Positions 1 through 8,731 of a stretch of 16,101 nt of DNA are shown here, piece after piece. A program made the position numbers and the translations under genes. Origin of the DNA: JAVBLD01 sp031553705 (GTDB lineage Bacteria > Bacteroidota > Bacteroidia > Bacteroidales > Marinifilaceae). Positions within the stretch are counted from its first letter, which is position 1. Every line of letters begins with the position of its first letter. The stretch is taken from the NCBI GenBank assembly GCA_031553705.1, contig JAVBLD010000027.1, positions 1 through 16,101 of the forward strand, given 5' to 3'. A model generated the notes under the pieces. That model saw only the letters and a list, made by a program, of their open reading frames with translations. It did no database searches and was not told where the DNA came from.

Positions 1-107
<107 letters not shown>

Positions 108-113
108 ATTTTT

Positions 114-137
114 AAAAGCCGCGTAATTGCGGCTTTT
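114..137 (+). terminator. Hairpin terminator after 5S rRNA
   Basis: AAAAGCCGC and GCGGCTTTT form a perfect 9-bp stem with a 6-nt loop, and the 3' arm ends in four T. It lies a few bases after 5S and immediately before the tRNA. It could end rRNA transcription, or act as a processing hairpin if the tRNA is co-transcribed. Confidence 0.75.
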
Positions 138-139
138 AT

Positions 140-213
140 GGCGAGGTAGCTCAGCTGGTTAGAGCGCATGATTCATAATCATGAGGTCGGCGGTTCAAGC
201 CCGCCTCTCGCTA
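140..213 (+). tRNA. tRNA with CAT anticodon (tRNA-Met, elongator type)
   Basis: A full cloverleaf can be drawn. The acceptor stem GGCGAGG pairs with TCTCGCT, with G-U pairs at its ends. The D-stem begins GCTC. The anticodon stem CATGA/TCATG encloses loop TTCATAA, giving anticodon CAT at 174-176. The T-stem GGCGG/CCGCC encloses TTCAAGC. The discriminator base is A and CCA is not encoded. It lacks the three G-C pairs in the anticodon stem that mark initiator tRNA, so it is elongator tRNA-Met. A lysidine-modified tRNA-Ile2, which also has a CAT gene anticodon, cannot be excluded by eye. Confidence 0.93.
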
Positions 214-220
214 CGCTGAT

Positions 221-260
221 AAAGAAGTAGTTACAATAAAAGTAGCTACTTCTTTTTTTA
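221..260 (+). terminator. Intrinsic terminator after the tRNA
   Basis: AAAGAAGTAGTTAC (221-234) pairs with GTAGCTACTTCTTT (242-255), giving a 14-bp stem with one G-U pair and a 7-nt loop. A run of T follows on the plus strand. It ends the rRNA/tRNA transcript and could also serve the opposing minus-strand gene that stops at 295. Confidence 0.88.
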
Positions 261-294
261 TATACGTATCATTGTACCGCTTTCTGTCTTTCGC

Positions 295-1719
295 TTATTT
301 TATTTCCTCGATGTCGGATAGCTTCCATGTTTTATCTATAATGGATGTTTCAGGTCCGTAAAAACGGAATAGTGTTATCCAGCCTTTTCCCGGAGTCGTA
401 TAGATCCAGTTTGATTCTTTTCCTTCGGGAGCTTTTGGACCGAAGAAGATATCCACCGAACCCTCCTGATTTTTTTTGCAGGTTTTGATAAGAGTTGACT
501 TCAACTTTTGGGGATTTGCGGATGAAGTTCGATTCCTTAAGATCGTAGACTGTTGTTGCCCAGAACTGTTTGGTGGGGACATTTGCGGGGACATGGAGCT
601 TATAGTTTTTATCGCCTTGCAAAAGAGCTCCTCCGGCCTCTTTTTGTTCCAGGAGGTAAAACGAAGCTTCGTCCGGTTGTACTGGAGGCGCACAGCCGAG
701 AAAGAAAAATCCGGCACGTTCATCTAATGCATACATGTTGTCCGTGCGGAATGAGAACTTTGTCGGGTGAGCTGTCGCAGGGGCGGGAATCGTCCATTGT
801 TCTCCTTCATAGAAAGGTTTGAATGACCTGTTTGTTTGTATAAAGCTTTGATGTGCCTCCCGAATCGCTTTTCCCAATATCTCTTTTGTTGTCGAGTCGG
901 GATTGAAAGGCTTCCCTTTCTCAATGCCGATCGATTTTAGCATAGCTGTAGCCATAAGGTCTTGTGTCTGTATTGGTTCGTCGTTTACCATCCGGGCAAG
1001 GCTTTCGTAGAATGTTATGTCGAAACGGGCAACGGCATCAAACAGTTTGTCGGCCATATCAATAAAATGTTGTTTTGGAGGATTGGTTGCCTGCGCTAAC
1101 GGATACATGCGGATTTTCTTTACCAGGTCAATGGCTTCTGTTACATCTTCCGGAGAAGACGTTTTGGGGATGGTTCTTAAAATGGAATATCCGTTGTAGG
1201 TTTTGAAGTATACCGGAATATAACCGGCAGGGATCGTTTCTTTAAAGCCAGGTGGAACCAGCAAATATTTACCGCCTTTACCTGCATCCGCTCCGTTGGG
1301 ACCGACATCCGCCTGCGGAATCTGCCATGCATCGTTCATCGAGCCGAATAGGCCTGCCCTGGCAGCAGGCGGTATTTCAAGCACTATGGGACCTTCCTTG
1401 GTATTAATGGCAATATACACATACCATGATGATGCATTGGGTGTAGTGACTTGAAATTTCCAATCGGCCTGTTTGGACCAATATACGACATCGTTATACT
1501 TTGCTCACGCATCACGAAGAAAAACCTGTCGCATAGCGTCAAACGCCCGATAGGCATCCCCCAGACGGCCGATTCAAACGCTCTCCTACAAATCGCATTT
1601 TCCTCCGGGTTATTTATAACAAAAGTGGTAATGGAGGTATTCTGTACAAAACTCTTTGTCTGATTGCTATTACATGCTACCAGCAGTAATAACGGAGCAA
1701 ATAAAAATAATCGTTTCAT
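295..1719 (-). pseudogene. Decayed DUF1254/DUF1214-domain lipoprotein gene
   Basis: Read from 1719 down to 295, three reading-frame pieces together make one protein of about 474 residues. It begins with a lipoprotein signal (MKRLFLFAPLLLLVAC, Cys16). A DUF1254 region follows (FESAVWGMP, FDAMRQ, AKYNDVVYW), then a DUF1214 region ending WITLFRFYGP and DKTWKLSDIEEIK. Three lesions are visible. An apparent 1-nt loss at about 1552-1554 leaves the frame just after GMP. An in-frame TGA lies at 1505-1507, where an alanine-glycine-alanine context is expected (probably GGA to TGA). An A8 run (470-477, plus-strand T8) seems one base too long and restores the original frame. The two shifts compensate but the stop remains. 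The family is an envelope protein of unknown biochemical role. The longest intact piece covers about 1420 to 477. Sequencing error could explain the homopolymer shift but less easily the stop. Confidence 0.85.
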
Positions 1720-1853
1720 ACTTTTCCAATGTTTTTACTTTAGTTTTTTAATAAAGAATGTTGAATAGTAGTTTGTATAAGTCCGATACTGTTCTTTCGC
1801 TTATACGTGGCAATAAAATTAGTGTTTATATATTGTCATAATTGATTATATGA

Positions 1854-1885
1854 AAACAAGGATACCGATTAGGGCATCCTTGTTT
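1854..1885 (-). terminator. Hairpin downstream of the DUF1801 gene
   Basis: AAACAAGGAT (1854-1863) pairs perfectly with ATCCTTGTTT (1876-1885), giving a 10-bp stem with a 12-nt loop. It lies 45 nt past the stop of the minus-strand DUF1801 gene. The T-tract on the minus strand is short (TTTT, then mixed bases), so it is a moderate terminator candidate. Confidence 0.6.
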
Positions 1886-1929
1886 CATTTACCTTAAGTC
1901 TTTGTTTTGGTTGTATGAGGAGGTTTTCT

Positions 1930-2307
1930 TCAATGTTTTTTCTTATCCGTTTTTTTAAGATTTTCATTTACCCGGAACTTAACGATTTTTTTTATCAAAG
2001 TCACCGGAATTCCCTTTTCTATCGGAAATTGGATGGTACCTTTAGAGGTTTTATAGACGGATAGTTCTTCTTTGAAGGCATCGATCGCTGTCGGGCCAGG
2101 GAAAAGACTGATATGCTTTTTAAAGGCGGCAAAGTAAACTAATATGCCGTTCAATCTGTAAGCCGGCATTTCATAGCCGATATACTCTTCCGCTTTAGGG
2201 ACTGTTTGTATGATTGCTGTTCTTATTTTTTCCAGCAACTCTTTTACTTCCGCCGGGAAAAGCGCAATGTATTCGTCGATAGTTTTGGGTTTAGGGGTTG
2301 TTTGCAT
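1930..2307 (-). CDS. DUF1801 (YdhG-like) family protein
   Basis: This encodes a 125-residue soluble protein with no signal peptide. It has the usual DUF1801 layout: an N-terminal helix with TIDEYIALFP, then EEYIGYEMPAY, then ILVYFAAFKKHISLFPG, a TSKGTIQFP strand, and a lysine-rich C-terminus ending KKTDKKKH. The family is small and widespread, related in fold to YdhG-like proteins. Its biochemical function is not established, so none is assigned. The start is the ATG at 2305-2307. An in-frame TTG at 2334 is rejected because it sits on the predicted -7 promoter element, and family members normally begin near MQTTPK. The gene is intact, monocistronic, divergent from fecR, and unrelated in function as far as can be seen. 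Confidence 0.85.
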   Translation of the reverse strand: MQTTPKPKTIDEYIALFPAEVKELLEKIRTAIIQTVPKAEEYIGYEMPAYRLNGILVYFAAFKKHISLFPGPTAIDAFKEELSVYKTSKGTIQFPIEKGIPVTLIKKIVKFRVNENLKKTDKKKH

Positions 2308-2331
2308 ATTTATGTATTTATATTGTTGACT

Positions 2332-2339
2332 CAAAGATA
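2332..2339 (-). promoter_or_regulatory. Bacteroides-type -7 element for the DUF1801 gene
   Basis: The minus strand reads TATCTTTG here, a full match to the TAnnTTTG consensus of the primary Bacteroides sigma factor. A TTTTC stretch about 22 nt upstream could serve as a weak -33 element. Transcription would begin around 2324, giving a short leader before the ATG at 2307. Confidence 0.6.
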
Positions 2340-2590
2340 TAAAATAAAGTTATCCCATATATTGAAAACACTTTTTTAAGATCGCTGTGTTTCGCCCTCA
2401 AAAGTATTTTATAGCATATAATCCTTTTTTATATCTTGTTTCTGTAGTTTTTCCAAATAATCTGATTATCAATATCATGCTTCTTGAATGGCCATTGAAT
2501 CCATAGGGTATAAAAATTAAATCGTAAAAAGATGATTTTTTTTATTATACCAAACGGAGGTGTACGTGTTTTAGTATAAAATTCGATATT
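2340..2590. promoter_or_regulatory. Divergent intergenic region upstream of fecR
   Basis: This AT-rich stretch separates the divergent DUF1801 and FecR genes and must hold the promoter of the FecR-SusCD operon. No convincing TAnnTTTG match precedes the FecR ATG, which would fit an alternative (ECF) sigma factor but does not prove one. A perfect 10-bp palindrome, AATGGCCATT, lies at 2487-2496 and could be a regulator site. No sigma-factor reading frame is present. Confidence 0.4.
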
Positions 2591-3751
2591 ATGATATTTA
2601 AGAAGGAAGAGTACATCGGAAGGTTAATTGTCCGGTACCTGAAGGGGGAATTAAACGACATGGAAGCTGAGAAGCTGCAGGAGTGGCGGGCTGCCTCTTC
2701 CGGGAATGAAAAGATCTTTCAGCGGATGATTTCGCAGAGCTATCTGGATGAACATATCAGAAAGTTCGTGAAGACCGGGTGTGAAAAGGAAGCGGAATGG
2801 CAGGCGATCCGTGGCCGAACGATTGTTTCACAGCGGATAAACCGCAGGCGGTGGTTATCGTACGCGGCGGTTGCATTGTTGATGTTATCGGCGGGTGGCG
2901 GAGCAGGTTATTATCTTTGGGAAAGGGTAGGGGACCGGAAAGACGGTTTCGCTTATCCGGGAAACGGGATCTTTGCTAAAGTACAGTCTACACTGGTTTT
3001 ATCCGACGGTTCCACCATCAGCTTGGATAATAAAAATGCATTGGCTTCGTTGCCCGGTTTACATTCAGATGAGACTTCATTGGTTTATTCGGAAGCGGGA
3101 AAAGATACGATGGTCACCTATCATACATTGCGTATTCCCCGTGGGGGAGAGTATATGGTCGTTTTATCCGATGGCTCCGCCGTATTTCTGAATGCGGAAT
3201 CGGAATTGACCTATCCGGTGGCTTTCTCCGGATCAAAACGTAAGGTTTACCTGAAGGGAGAGGCTTATTTCAATGTACGGAGAGATGAACATAAGCCTTT
3301 TGTCGTGGAGGTCGACCGGTTAAAAGTAGAGGTTTTAGGTACCACATTCGGTGTACGGGCATATCCTGATGAGCAAAGTATTCAAACCGTCCTGGAAAGC
3401 GGGAAAGTGAAGGTAAAGGGTGGAGGGGACAGCGTTGTTCTTGTGCCCAGCTACCGGGCAATTTATTATAAAGAGAAAGCAACACTGGCTATGGATTGTG
3501 TAGATATAAGCCTTTTCCTTGGCTGGAAAGATGGGCGGCTGGTTTATGATAACACCTCTTTGGAAGATATATTAAGAGATCTGGGCAGATGGTACGCATT
3601 TGATGTGGTTTATGACCGGGAGGAGATTCGCCAGCTTCCATTCTCATTGAACATAAAGAAACACGAAACATATACGGAGGTGTTGCAAATGCTTGAAGAG
3701 ACCGGAAAGGTACAGTTTGAACAAAAAAATAATACGGTGATTGTAAAATAA
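2591..3751 (+). CDS. FecR-type anti-sigma factor (FecR domain plus DUF4974)
   Basis: This encodes a 386-residue inner-membrane anti-sigma regulator. The N-terminal cytoplasmic part (about 1-85: YIGRLIVRYLKGEL, EAEKLQEW) is the type that holds an ECF sigma factor. After a positive stretch (RINRRRW) comes one membrane helix at about 89-109. The periplasmic part has a FecR domain (about 179-276, with LPRGGEY-like RIPRGGEYMVVLSDGS, LKGEAYFNV and VLGTTFGVRAYPDE) and a C-terminal DUF4974/STN-like domain (about 315-385, with NTSLEDILRDLGRWY). In this family the C-terminus receives a signal from the STN domain of a TonB-dependent transporter and the sigma factor is released. The partner transporter is the next gene, 102 nt away. 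Oddly, no sigma gene lies directly upstream, where it usually is. The nearest is at 14127-14678 on the other strand. Start ATG is clear. Confidence 0.93.
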   Translation: MIFKKEEYIGRLIVRYLKGELNDMEAEKLQEWRAASSGNEKIFQRMISQSYLDEHIRKFVKTGCEKEAEWQAIRGRTIVSQRINRRRWLSYAAVALLMLSAGGGAGYYLWERVGDRKDGFAYPGNGIFAKVQSTLVLSDGSTISLDNKNALASLPGLHSDETSLVYSEAGKDTMVTYHTLRIPRGGEYMVVLSDGSAVFLNAESELTYPVAFSGSKRKVYLKGEAYFNVRRDEHKPFVVEVDRLKVEVLGTTFGVRAYPDEQSIQTVLESGKVKVKGGGDSVVLVPSYRAIYYKEKATLAMDCVDISLFLGWKDGRLVYDNTSLEDILRDLGRWYAFDVVYDREEIRQLPFSLNIKKHETYTEVLQMLEETGKVQFEQKNNTVIVK

Positions 3752-3774
3752 TACGAGATATTATCCTTATAAAA

Positions 3775-3801
3775 TAAAGTAGCGCTGGGAACGCTACTTT
3801 A
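3775..3801 (+). terminator. Hairpin between fecR and susC (attenuator or weak terminator)
   Basis: TAAAGTAGCG pairs perfectly with CGCTACTTTA, giving a 10-bp stem with a 7-nt loop 24 nt after the FecR stop. The 3' side lacks a good T-tract (ATATTCC), so full termination is doubtful. It may lower or stabilise transcripts so that the anti-sigma factor and transporter are made at different levels. Confidence 0.5.
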
Positions 3802-3806
3802 TATTC

Positions 3807-3828
3807 CATATCCGCATAAAGCGATATG
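3807..3828 (+). promoter_or_regulatory. Second inverted repeat in the susC leader
   Basis: CATATC-C-GC and GC-GATATG form an 8-bp stem with one bulged C and loop ATAAA, five bases after the first hairpin and 25 bases before the SusC ATG. It could be an operator, a leader RNA structure or chance. Only the symmetry supports it. Confidence 0.3.
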
Positions 3829-3853
3829 AATTATTAACATCAAATACAAAGTT

Positions 3854-6800
3854 ATGAAGAAAAATCTGATTGTCAAGTCGAAAAGACGGCTTTTATTCCT
3901 TCTTTTCCTGATTTTCGTCACGCAAATCCCTCAGAAGGCGCTTGCACAGGAGGAGAAAATCACATTTAGCCTTAAAAACGCATCGTTAAAGGAGATTATG
4001 AATGAAATCAAACGTGTCTCAGGCTACGATTTTGTTTATAGCGATGCGGATTTAAATGCTTTTAAAAACCGGGATATTTTATTTAACAAAGCGAGCATAG
4101 ATGACGTTCTGGCCGATTGTTTACGGGAGATCGGATTGACCTGGTCGATGAACAATAAGACGATTGTTATTAAAAAGCGTGCTGCTGCAAACACAAAACA
4201 GGGAGTCAGAACGGTTTCCGGAAAAGTAACGGATGCAGGGGATGCTCCTCTTCCCGGTGTGACCGTTTTGCTGAAGGGCACGCCGACCGGTGTTGCTACC
4301 GACGTTGACGGAGGCTATAAACTGGATGTGCCTGCGACCGGGGATCATGTACTGGTGTTTTCGTTTATCGGTATGAAACCCCAGGAGAGACGTGTCGGGA
4401 ATAGCCCGGTTATCAATATTAAGATGGAAGAGGAGGTGGAAGCATTGAACGAGGTGGTTGTGACCGGTTATTTCGAGCGTACAAAGAACAGTTTTACCGG
4501 TTCGGTAACCTCTGTTAAACGGGAAGAGCTTCGCAAGTTCGGGAATGCAAGCCTTATTTCCGCCCTACAAATGGTTGATCCGTCATTTAAAATCCGGGAA
4601 AATAATGATCGGGGTTCCGACCCGAACGCCCTGCCCGATTTTTTTGTCCGCGGGGAGAGCAGTTTTATGGGTAATAGCAATATCCCTACTTTTATTGTCG
4701 ATGGAAATGAGGTTTCATTGCAATATGTTTTTGACCTGGATCTGGATCGTATAGAGAGTTTGAATATTTTAAAAGATGCTTCCGCGACGATTCATTACGG
4801 CTCGCGGGCTGCAAGCGGCGTAGTGGTGATCGAGACGCGCCGTCCGACAAGCGGTAAGTTTGCCGTTTCGTATTCCAACCGTACCGGTATGTCCATCGCG
4901 GACCTGAGTGATTACGACCTGATGAATGCAAATGAGAAGCTGGAATACGAGATCAAGGCCGGATTGTTTACAAGCTCCGATCCGGAGATTCAACATACGA
5001 TGGATATGCTGTTGGAATACTATAAAAGCAATCTGATAAAAGGGATAAATACCGATTGGTTGGCACAGCCTGTCCGAAATGCGGTGTCGCAGTCCCATTC
5101 CCTTTACATAGAAGGTGGTTCCGATGCGGTAGTATATGGTGTCGGTGCTAACTATAGTAAGAATGACGGGGTAATCAAGAGGTCGTTTCGGGAAAATTTT
5201 GGTGTTTCGTTTGATTTTACTTACCGGCTTAAGCAAAAAATAAATATTCGGAATAGTTTTTCATACGGGCAAGTGAATATAAAAAACTCCCCTTACGGTT
5301 CGTTTTCAGATTATGCCAAAGCAAACCCTTATAATCCGATCTATGATGAGCATGGAAAAATGATACGTATCTATCCGGTACATCATGGTAGTAGCATCAC
5401 TTTTCCCCAATACAGTAATCCGCTTTATAATGCCAGTCTGCCGTATAGGGATGAGCAGGAGATCCTTACAATCAATGATAACCTGAGTGTGGATTATTTT
5501 ATTACGCCGGATTTACGGTTCAAGGGATCGGCCTATCTGTCGAAGATGGTCGGTAACGGTGACAAGTATCTTTCCCCGAACCATACCAGTTTTATTGAAC
5601 TGGAGGATGACGCCCGGAAGGGGAGTTACACGGTGTCCGACAGCAAAGGATTATCATATAATATAAACAGTACGCTGGCCTATTCCTTCCGTCTGGACAA
5701 GCATTTGCTATATAGTGGTGTCGGTATCAATCTTGTTCAGAACTACATATCTTCCCATTCTTTGACCGGTATCGGTTTTTTGGATGAGCGCTTTGATGAA
5801 ATAGGATTTGCTATGGCCTATCCGGAGGGGTTGTCGCCGGTAGGTTCGGAGGGAACGGATCGTATGGTCGGTTTTTTGGGCAATGTCAATTATTCTTATG
5901 GCAATCGCTATTTTGTTGACCTTTCGGCTCGTATCGACGGATCTTCCAAGTATGGACGGAGTAAGCGGTTTGCTCCTCTATGGTCTGCCGGGGCCGGTTG
6001 GAACCTCCATAATGAAAAATTTTTGCATGATAACGGATGGCTGAGCCGCCTTACGCTCCGGGCATCTGTCGGAATGACCGGTAATCAGCAGTTTGAACCG
6101 TACATGGCTAAAACGATGTTGCAATATAATACGGCTTCAATCTATTATCATGCAGTCGGCGCTACGTTTATCGGATATGGAAATACAAACCTGGAATGGC
6201 AGCAGAGCCTGAAACGGAATGCCGGCTTGGATATAGAGCTATTGAACCGCCGTTTGACGGCCCGGTTTGATTACTATAATGAACGGACAGAGGGATTATT
6301 ACTGCCTGTTACCGTGGCTCCGTCCCTCGGGTTTCCCAGTTACATTGAGAACTATGGGGAACAGAGTAATAAAGGGTATGAGTTTGATATCAACGTTGTG
6401 CTTATCCGTAATCGGGGATTTGACTGGGCTGTCAATGTCAGCGGTACGCATAATGAAAATCGGATTGAAAAGATCAGCAATGCGTTGGCAAATCTGAACC
6501 GGAAGAATAATGAAAATCCCGAAAATCAGACGAAACCTATTTCATTTTATGAGAAAGGAGAGTCGCTGACGGCGATTAAAGTGGTACGTTCCCTGGGGAT
6601 AAATCCGGCAAGCGGTAAGGAGCTTTACCTGACCCGAACAGGAGCTATCACCGAGGTATGGGACTATCAGGATAAGGTGGTTTGCGGCGATGCCACACCG
6701 GAGCTTGTCGGGAACATCGGAACCAATGTGGTGTGGAAGCAGTTTTCGTTAAATGTGCTCTTCCGTTACGGTTTCGGGGGACAATTATATAACAGTACGC

Positions 6801-7147
6801 TTTCGGAACGGGTGGAGGGAGCCGATCCTTATGCCAATGCCGACAAGCGTGTATTGAATGAGCGATGGCAGAGGCCGGGCGACTACTCTTTTTATAAAGA
6901 TATTGCCGACCGGTCCGTGTCGAAAGCTTCCAGCCGGTTTGTACAGGATAATAATTATATTGAGATGAGCAATGTCTCCCTCTCTTACCGGGTTCATCCC
7001 GATGCCCTAAAAAAGTGTGGTTTGTCTGCCCTTCGGATCGGATTGAATAGCGGGAACCTGTTTTATCTCTCGACAGTGAAACGGGAACGGGGATTGGATT
7101 ATCCTTTTGCGCGGCAGTTTACCTTCTCTCTTAATCTTAATTTCTAA
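3854..7147 (+). CDS. susC-like: SusC/RagA-family TonB-dependent outer-membrane transporter with STN domain
   Basis: This is a full-length 1097-residue transporter. A signal peptide (about 1-32, ending ALAQ) is followed by an STN signalling domain (about 36-108: ITFSLKNASLKEIMNEI, GYDFVYS). Next is a carboxypeptidase-D regulatory-like domain (about 119-192: SGKVTDAGDAPLPGVTVLLKG), then a TonB-box-like stretch (NEVVVTGY, about 199-206). The SusC-type plug spans about 207-330 (FIVDGNEV, DRIESLNILKDASATIHYGSRAASGVV). A long beta-barrel ends in FTFSLNLNF with the terminal aromatic residue needed for barrel assembly. Family role: energy-dependent import of oligosaccharides or peptides delivered by SusD. 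The STN domain indicates that it also signals to the FecR protein encoded 102 nt upstream. SusD follows after 76 nt, so the genes are probably co-transcribed. The substrate cannot be read from the sequence. Confidence 0.96.
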   Translation: MKKNLIVKSKRRLLFLLFLIFVTQIPQKALAQEEKITFSLKNASLKEIMNEIKRVSGYDFVYSDADLNAFKNRDILFNKASIDDVLADCLREIGLTWSMNNKTIVIKKRAAANTKQGVRTVSGKVTDAGDAPLPGVTVLLKGTPTGVATDVDGGYKLDVPATGDHVLVFSFIGMKPQERRVGNSPVINIKMEEEVEALNEVVVTGYFERTKNSFTGSVTSVKREELRKFGNASLISALQMVDPSFKIRENNDRGSDPNALPDFFVRGESSFMGNSNIPTFIVDGNEVSLQYVFDLDLDRIESLNILKDASATIHYGSRAASGVVVIETRRPTSGKFAVSYSNRTGMSIADLSDYDLMNANEKLEYEIKAGLFTSSDPEIQHTMDMLLEYYKSNLIKGINTDWLAQPVRNAVSQSHSLYIEGGSDAVVYGVGANYSKNDGVIKRSFRENFGVSFDFTYRLKQKINIRNSFSYGQVNIKNSPYGSFSDYAKANPYNPIYDEHGKMIRIYPVHHGSSITFPQYSNPLYNASLPYRDEQEILTINDNLSVDYFITPDLRFKGSAYLSKMVGNGDKYLSPNHTSFIELEDDARKGSYTVSDSKGLSYNINSTLAYSFRLDKHLLYSGVGINLVQNYISSHSLTGIGFLDERFDEIGFAMAYPEGLSPVGSEGTDRMVGFLGNVNYSYGNRYFVDLSARIDGSSKYGRSKRFAPLWSAGAGWNLHNEKFLHDNGWLSRLTLRASVGMTGNQQFEPYMAKTMLQYNTASIYYHAVGATFIGYGNTNLEWQQSLKRNAGLDIELLNRRLTARFDYYNERTEGLLLPVTVAPSLGFPSYIENYGEQSNKGYEFDINVVLIRNRGFDWAVNVSGTHNENRIEKISNALANLNRKNNENPENQTKPISFYEKGESLTAIKVVRSLGINPASGKELYLTRTGAITEVWDYQDKVVCGDATPELVGNIGTNVVWKQFSLNVLFRYGFGGQLYNSTLSERVEGADPYANADKRVLNERWQRPGDYSFYKDIADRSVSKASSRFVQDNNYIEMSNVSLSYRVHPDALKKCGLSALRIGLNSGNLFYLSTVKRERGLDYPFARQFTFSLNLNF

Positions 7148-7223
7148 TGTGATGAAACGAGCCGTACCAAAGAATATGAGCATTTATGGCAAGTTCCAGA
7201 TGACCATTAAAAAAACAATATAT

Positions 7224-8693
7224 ATGAAACGAAACAATATAATTCATTTACGATTGAAAATTGCGAAGCTTATTATTCTTGCTTTTTGCTTTCCGGTGTT
7301 TTCAGCCTGTAATAATTGGCTGGATGTTACACCGTTGGGACAGACTGGGGAAGATAAAATGTTTGAGAATGCGGATGGATTTCATCAAGCCTTGGCGGGA
7401 AGCTACAGCCTGCTTCTTTCGGATAGTACATATAGTACGGAGCTTACCTGCGGATTCCCGGATGAGATTGTCCGATACTGGAACCAGCAGAGTGAATTCT
7501 ACAAGTTCAATTATAGCGATGTGAACGCCGCGATCCGGTTGGGAGGCACATGGCGGGATATGTATAAAACAATAGCTAACCTGAACCTTTTGCTGGATCA
7601 TGCGAAGGATAAAATTCCGGCTACCCTCGAAAATTACAATTTAGTTGTCGGAGAAGCCAAAGCACTGCGGGCCTACCTACACCTGGATCTGTTACAGCTT
7701 TTCGGTCCGGTGCTGAGGGATGGAATGGACAAACCGGCTATTCCTTACCGGGAAGAGTTTTCAAATATAATCACCCGGCGGATGAGCGCCAGAGAGGTGC
7801 TTGGAAAAATCAAAACCGATCTGGAAGAGGCTTATCAGTTATTGAAACAGGATCCGATCAATACTTACGGAAGAAAGGACGCGACCACCGATATCACATT
7901 GGAGAATAAGGCTTTTGCCCTTCGATACAGGGGGCTCCGGATGAATTACTATGCGGTGTGCGCTACAATGGCCCGGATGTATCTGTTGCTAAACGATAAG
8001 CCGGGCGCATTGAAATATGCGCAGGAGGTGATAAATGCCGATCATATTTTCCAACTTGTAAAGCGGGAAGACCTTGTAAACGACAAGGATCTGATGTTTC
8101 AGCGGGAGATCGTCTGGGGGCTTTATGATCCTCAGATCAAGACCCATCTCAGCGATAAACATGCTTATGCCCGGTTTAATATCGATGTCAGTTTCAGGGA
8201 TTATGTATATACGCGCCAGGAATCCCAGGGCGGCACAGGTGATTACCGCCTAAGCTATTGGTGGGAACAGACAGCAACGACGCCGACCTATCATGTTTTA
8301 GCCAAGTACAAGCGTACACTTAATGAGGCAGGACGAGATGTTACTTTTTATGACATGATAATCGGCATGATACGATTGAGCGAGGTGTACTATATTGCGG
8401 CGGAGGCGAATCTGGGAACCAATAATGCGGAAACATACCGGTTATTGAATATTGTCAGAAAGTCAAGGAATATCGAGGCATTGTCGGAGAGTTTAAAAGA
8501 GAACGCTGCCGGCCTTCTGGAACAGATTGTATACGAATATCAAAAGGAATTCTGGGGCGAGGGAAGATTGTTCTATCTGTACAAGCGCCTTTACCATGAT
8601 ATCATTGTCCGGGATGCGGTTATCCCGGCTTCCCACACCATATTCGAGCTTCCTCTGCCGAAGGATGAGATCGAATACGGAGGAAATAAGTAA
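7224..8693 (+). CDS. susD-like: SusD/RagB-family surface lipoprotein
   Basis: This encodes a 489-residue surface lipoprotein that works as the lid and ligand-binding partner of the SusC transporter. The ATG at 7224 gives a lipoprotein signal (MKRNNIIHLRLKIAK, then LILAFCFPVFSAC, Cys29) followed by NNWLDVTPLGQ, typical of SusD family N-termini. Other hallmarks are the TPR-like helices (TWRDMYKTIANLNLLL, GEAKALRAYLHLDLLQLFG, NYYAVCATMARMYLLLND) and the C-terminal signature EFWGEGRLFYLYKR. An upstream extension in the same frame exists from 7107, but it overlaps susC, so the 7224 start is preferred. A start at 7200 is possible but adds residues before a complete signal peptide. Length is normal for the family. 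Confidence 0.95.
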   Translation: MKRNNIIHLRLKIAKLIILAFCFPVFSACNNWLDVTPLGQTGEDKMFENADGFHQALAGSYSLLLSDSTYSTELTCGFPDEIVRYWNQQSEFYKFNYSDVNAAIRLGGTWRDMYKTIANLNLLLDHAKDKIPATLENYNLVVGEAKALRAYLHLDLLQLFGPVLRDGMDKPAIPYREEFSNIITRRMSAREVLGKIKTDLEEAYQLLKQDPINTYGRKDATTDITLENKAFALRYRGLRMNYYAVCATMARMYLLLNDKPGALKYAQEVINADHIFQLVKREDLVNDKDLMFQREIVWGLYDPQIKTHLSDKHAYARFNIDVSFRDYVYTRQESQGGTGDYRLSYWWEQTATTPTYHVLAKYKRTLNEAGRDVTFYDMIIGMIRLSEVYYIAAEANLGTNNAETYRLLNIVRKSRNIEALSESLKENAAGLLEQIVYEYQKEFWGEGRLFYLYKRLYHDIIVRDAVIPASHTIFELPLPKDEIEYGGNK

Positions 8694-8731
8694 GTGATGA
8701 ATATTGAATGATCCATTTTGAATTGAAAATA

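Noticed and set aside
140..213. tRNA gene as an attachment site for an integrated element
   Set aside because: No repeat of the tRNA 3' end and no integrase gene were found in the window.
470..477. Programmed ribosomal slippage at A8
   Set aside because: The same gene has an in-frame stop and another frameshift, so decay (or sequencing error) is simpler than recoding.
2308..2334. Longer N-terminus of the DUF1801 protein from a TTG
   Set aside because: The TTG overlaps a good -7 promoter element and family members begin at the downstream ATG.
4769..5236. 155-codon minus-strand frame inside SusC
   Set aside because: It lies wholly within a strong coding gene, has no domain features and is explained as a shadow.
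7107..7223. N-terminal extension of SusD overlapping the end of SusC
   Set aside because: It starts at TTG and lies before a complete lipoprotein signal peptide at 7224.
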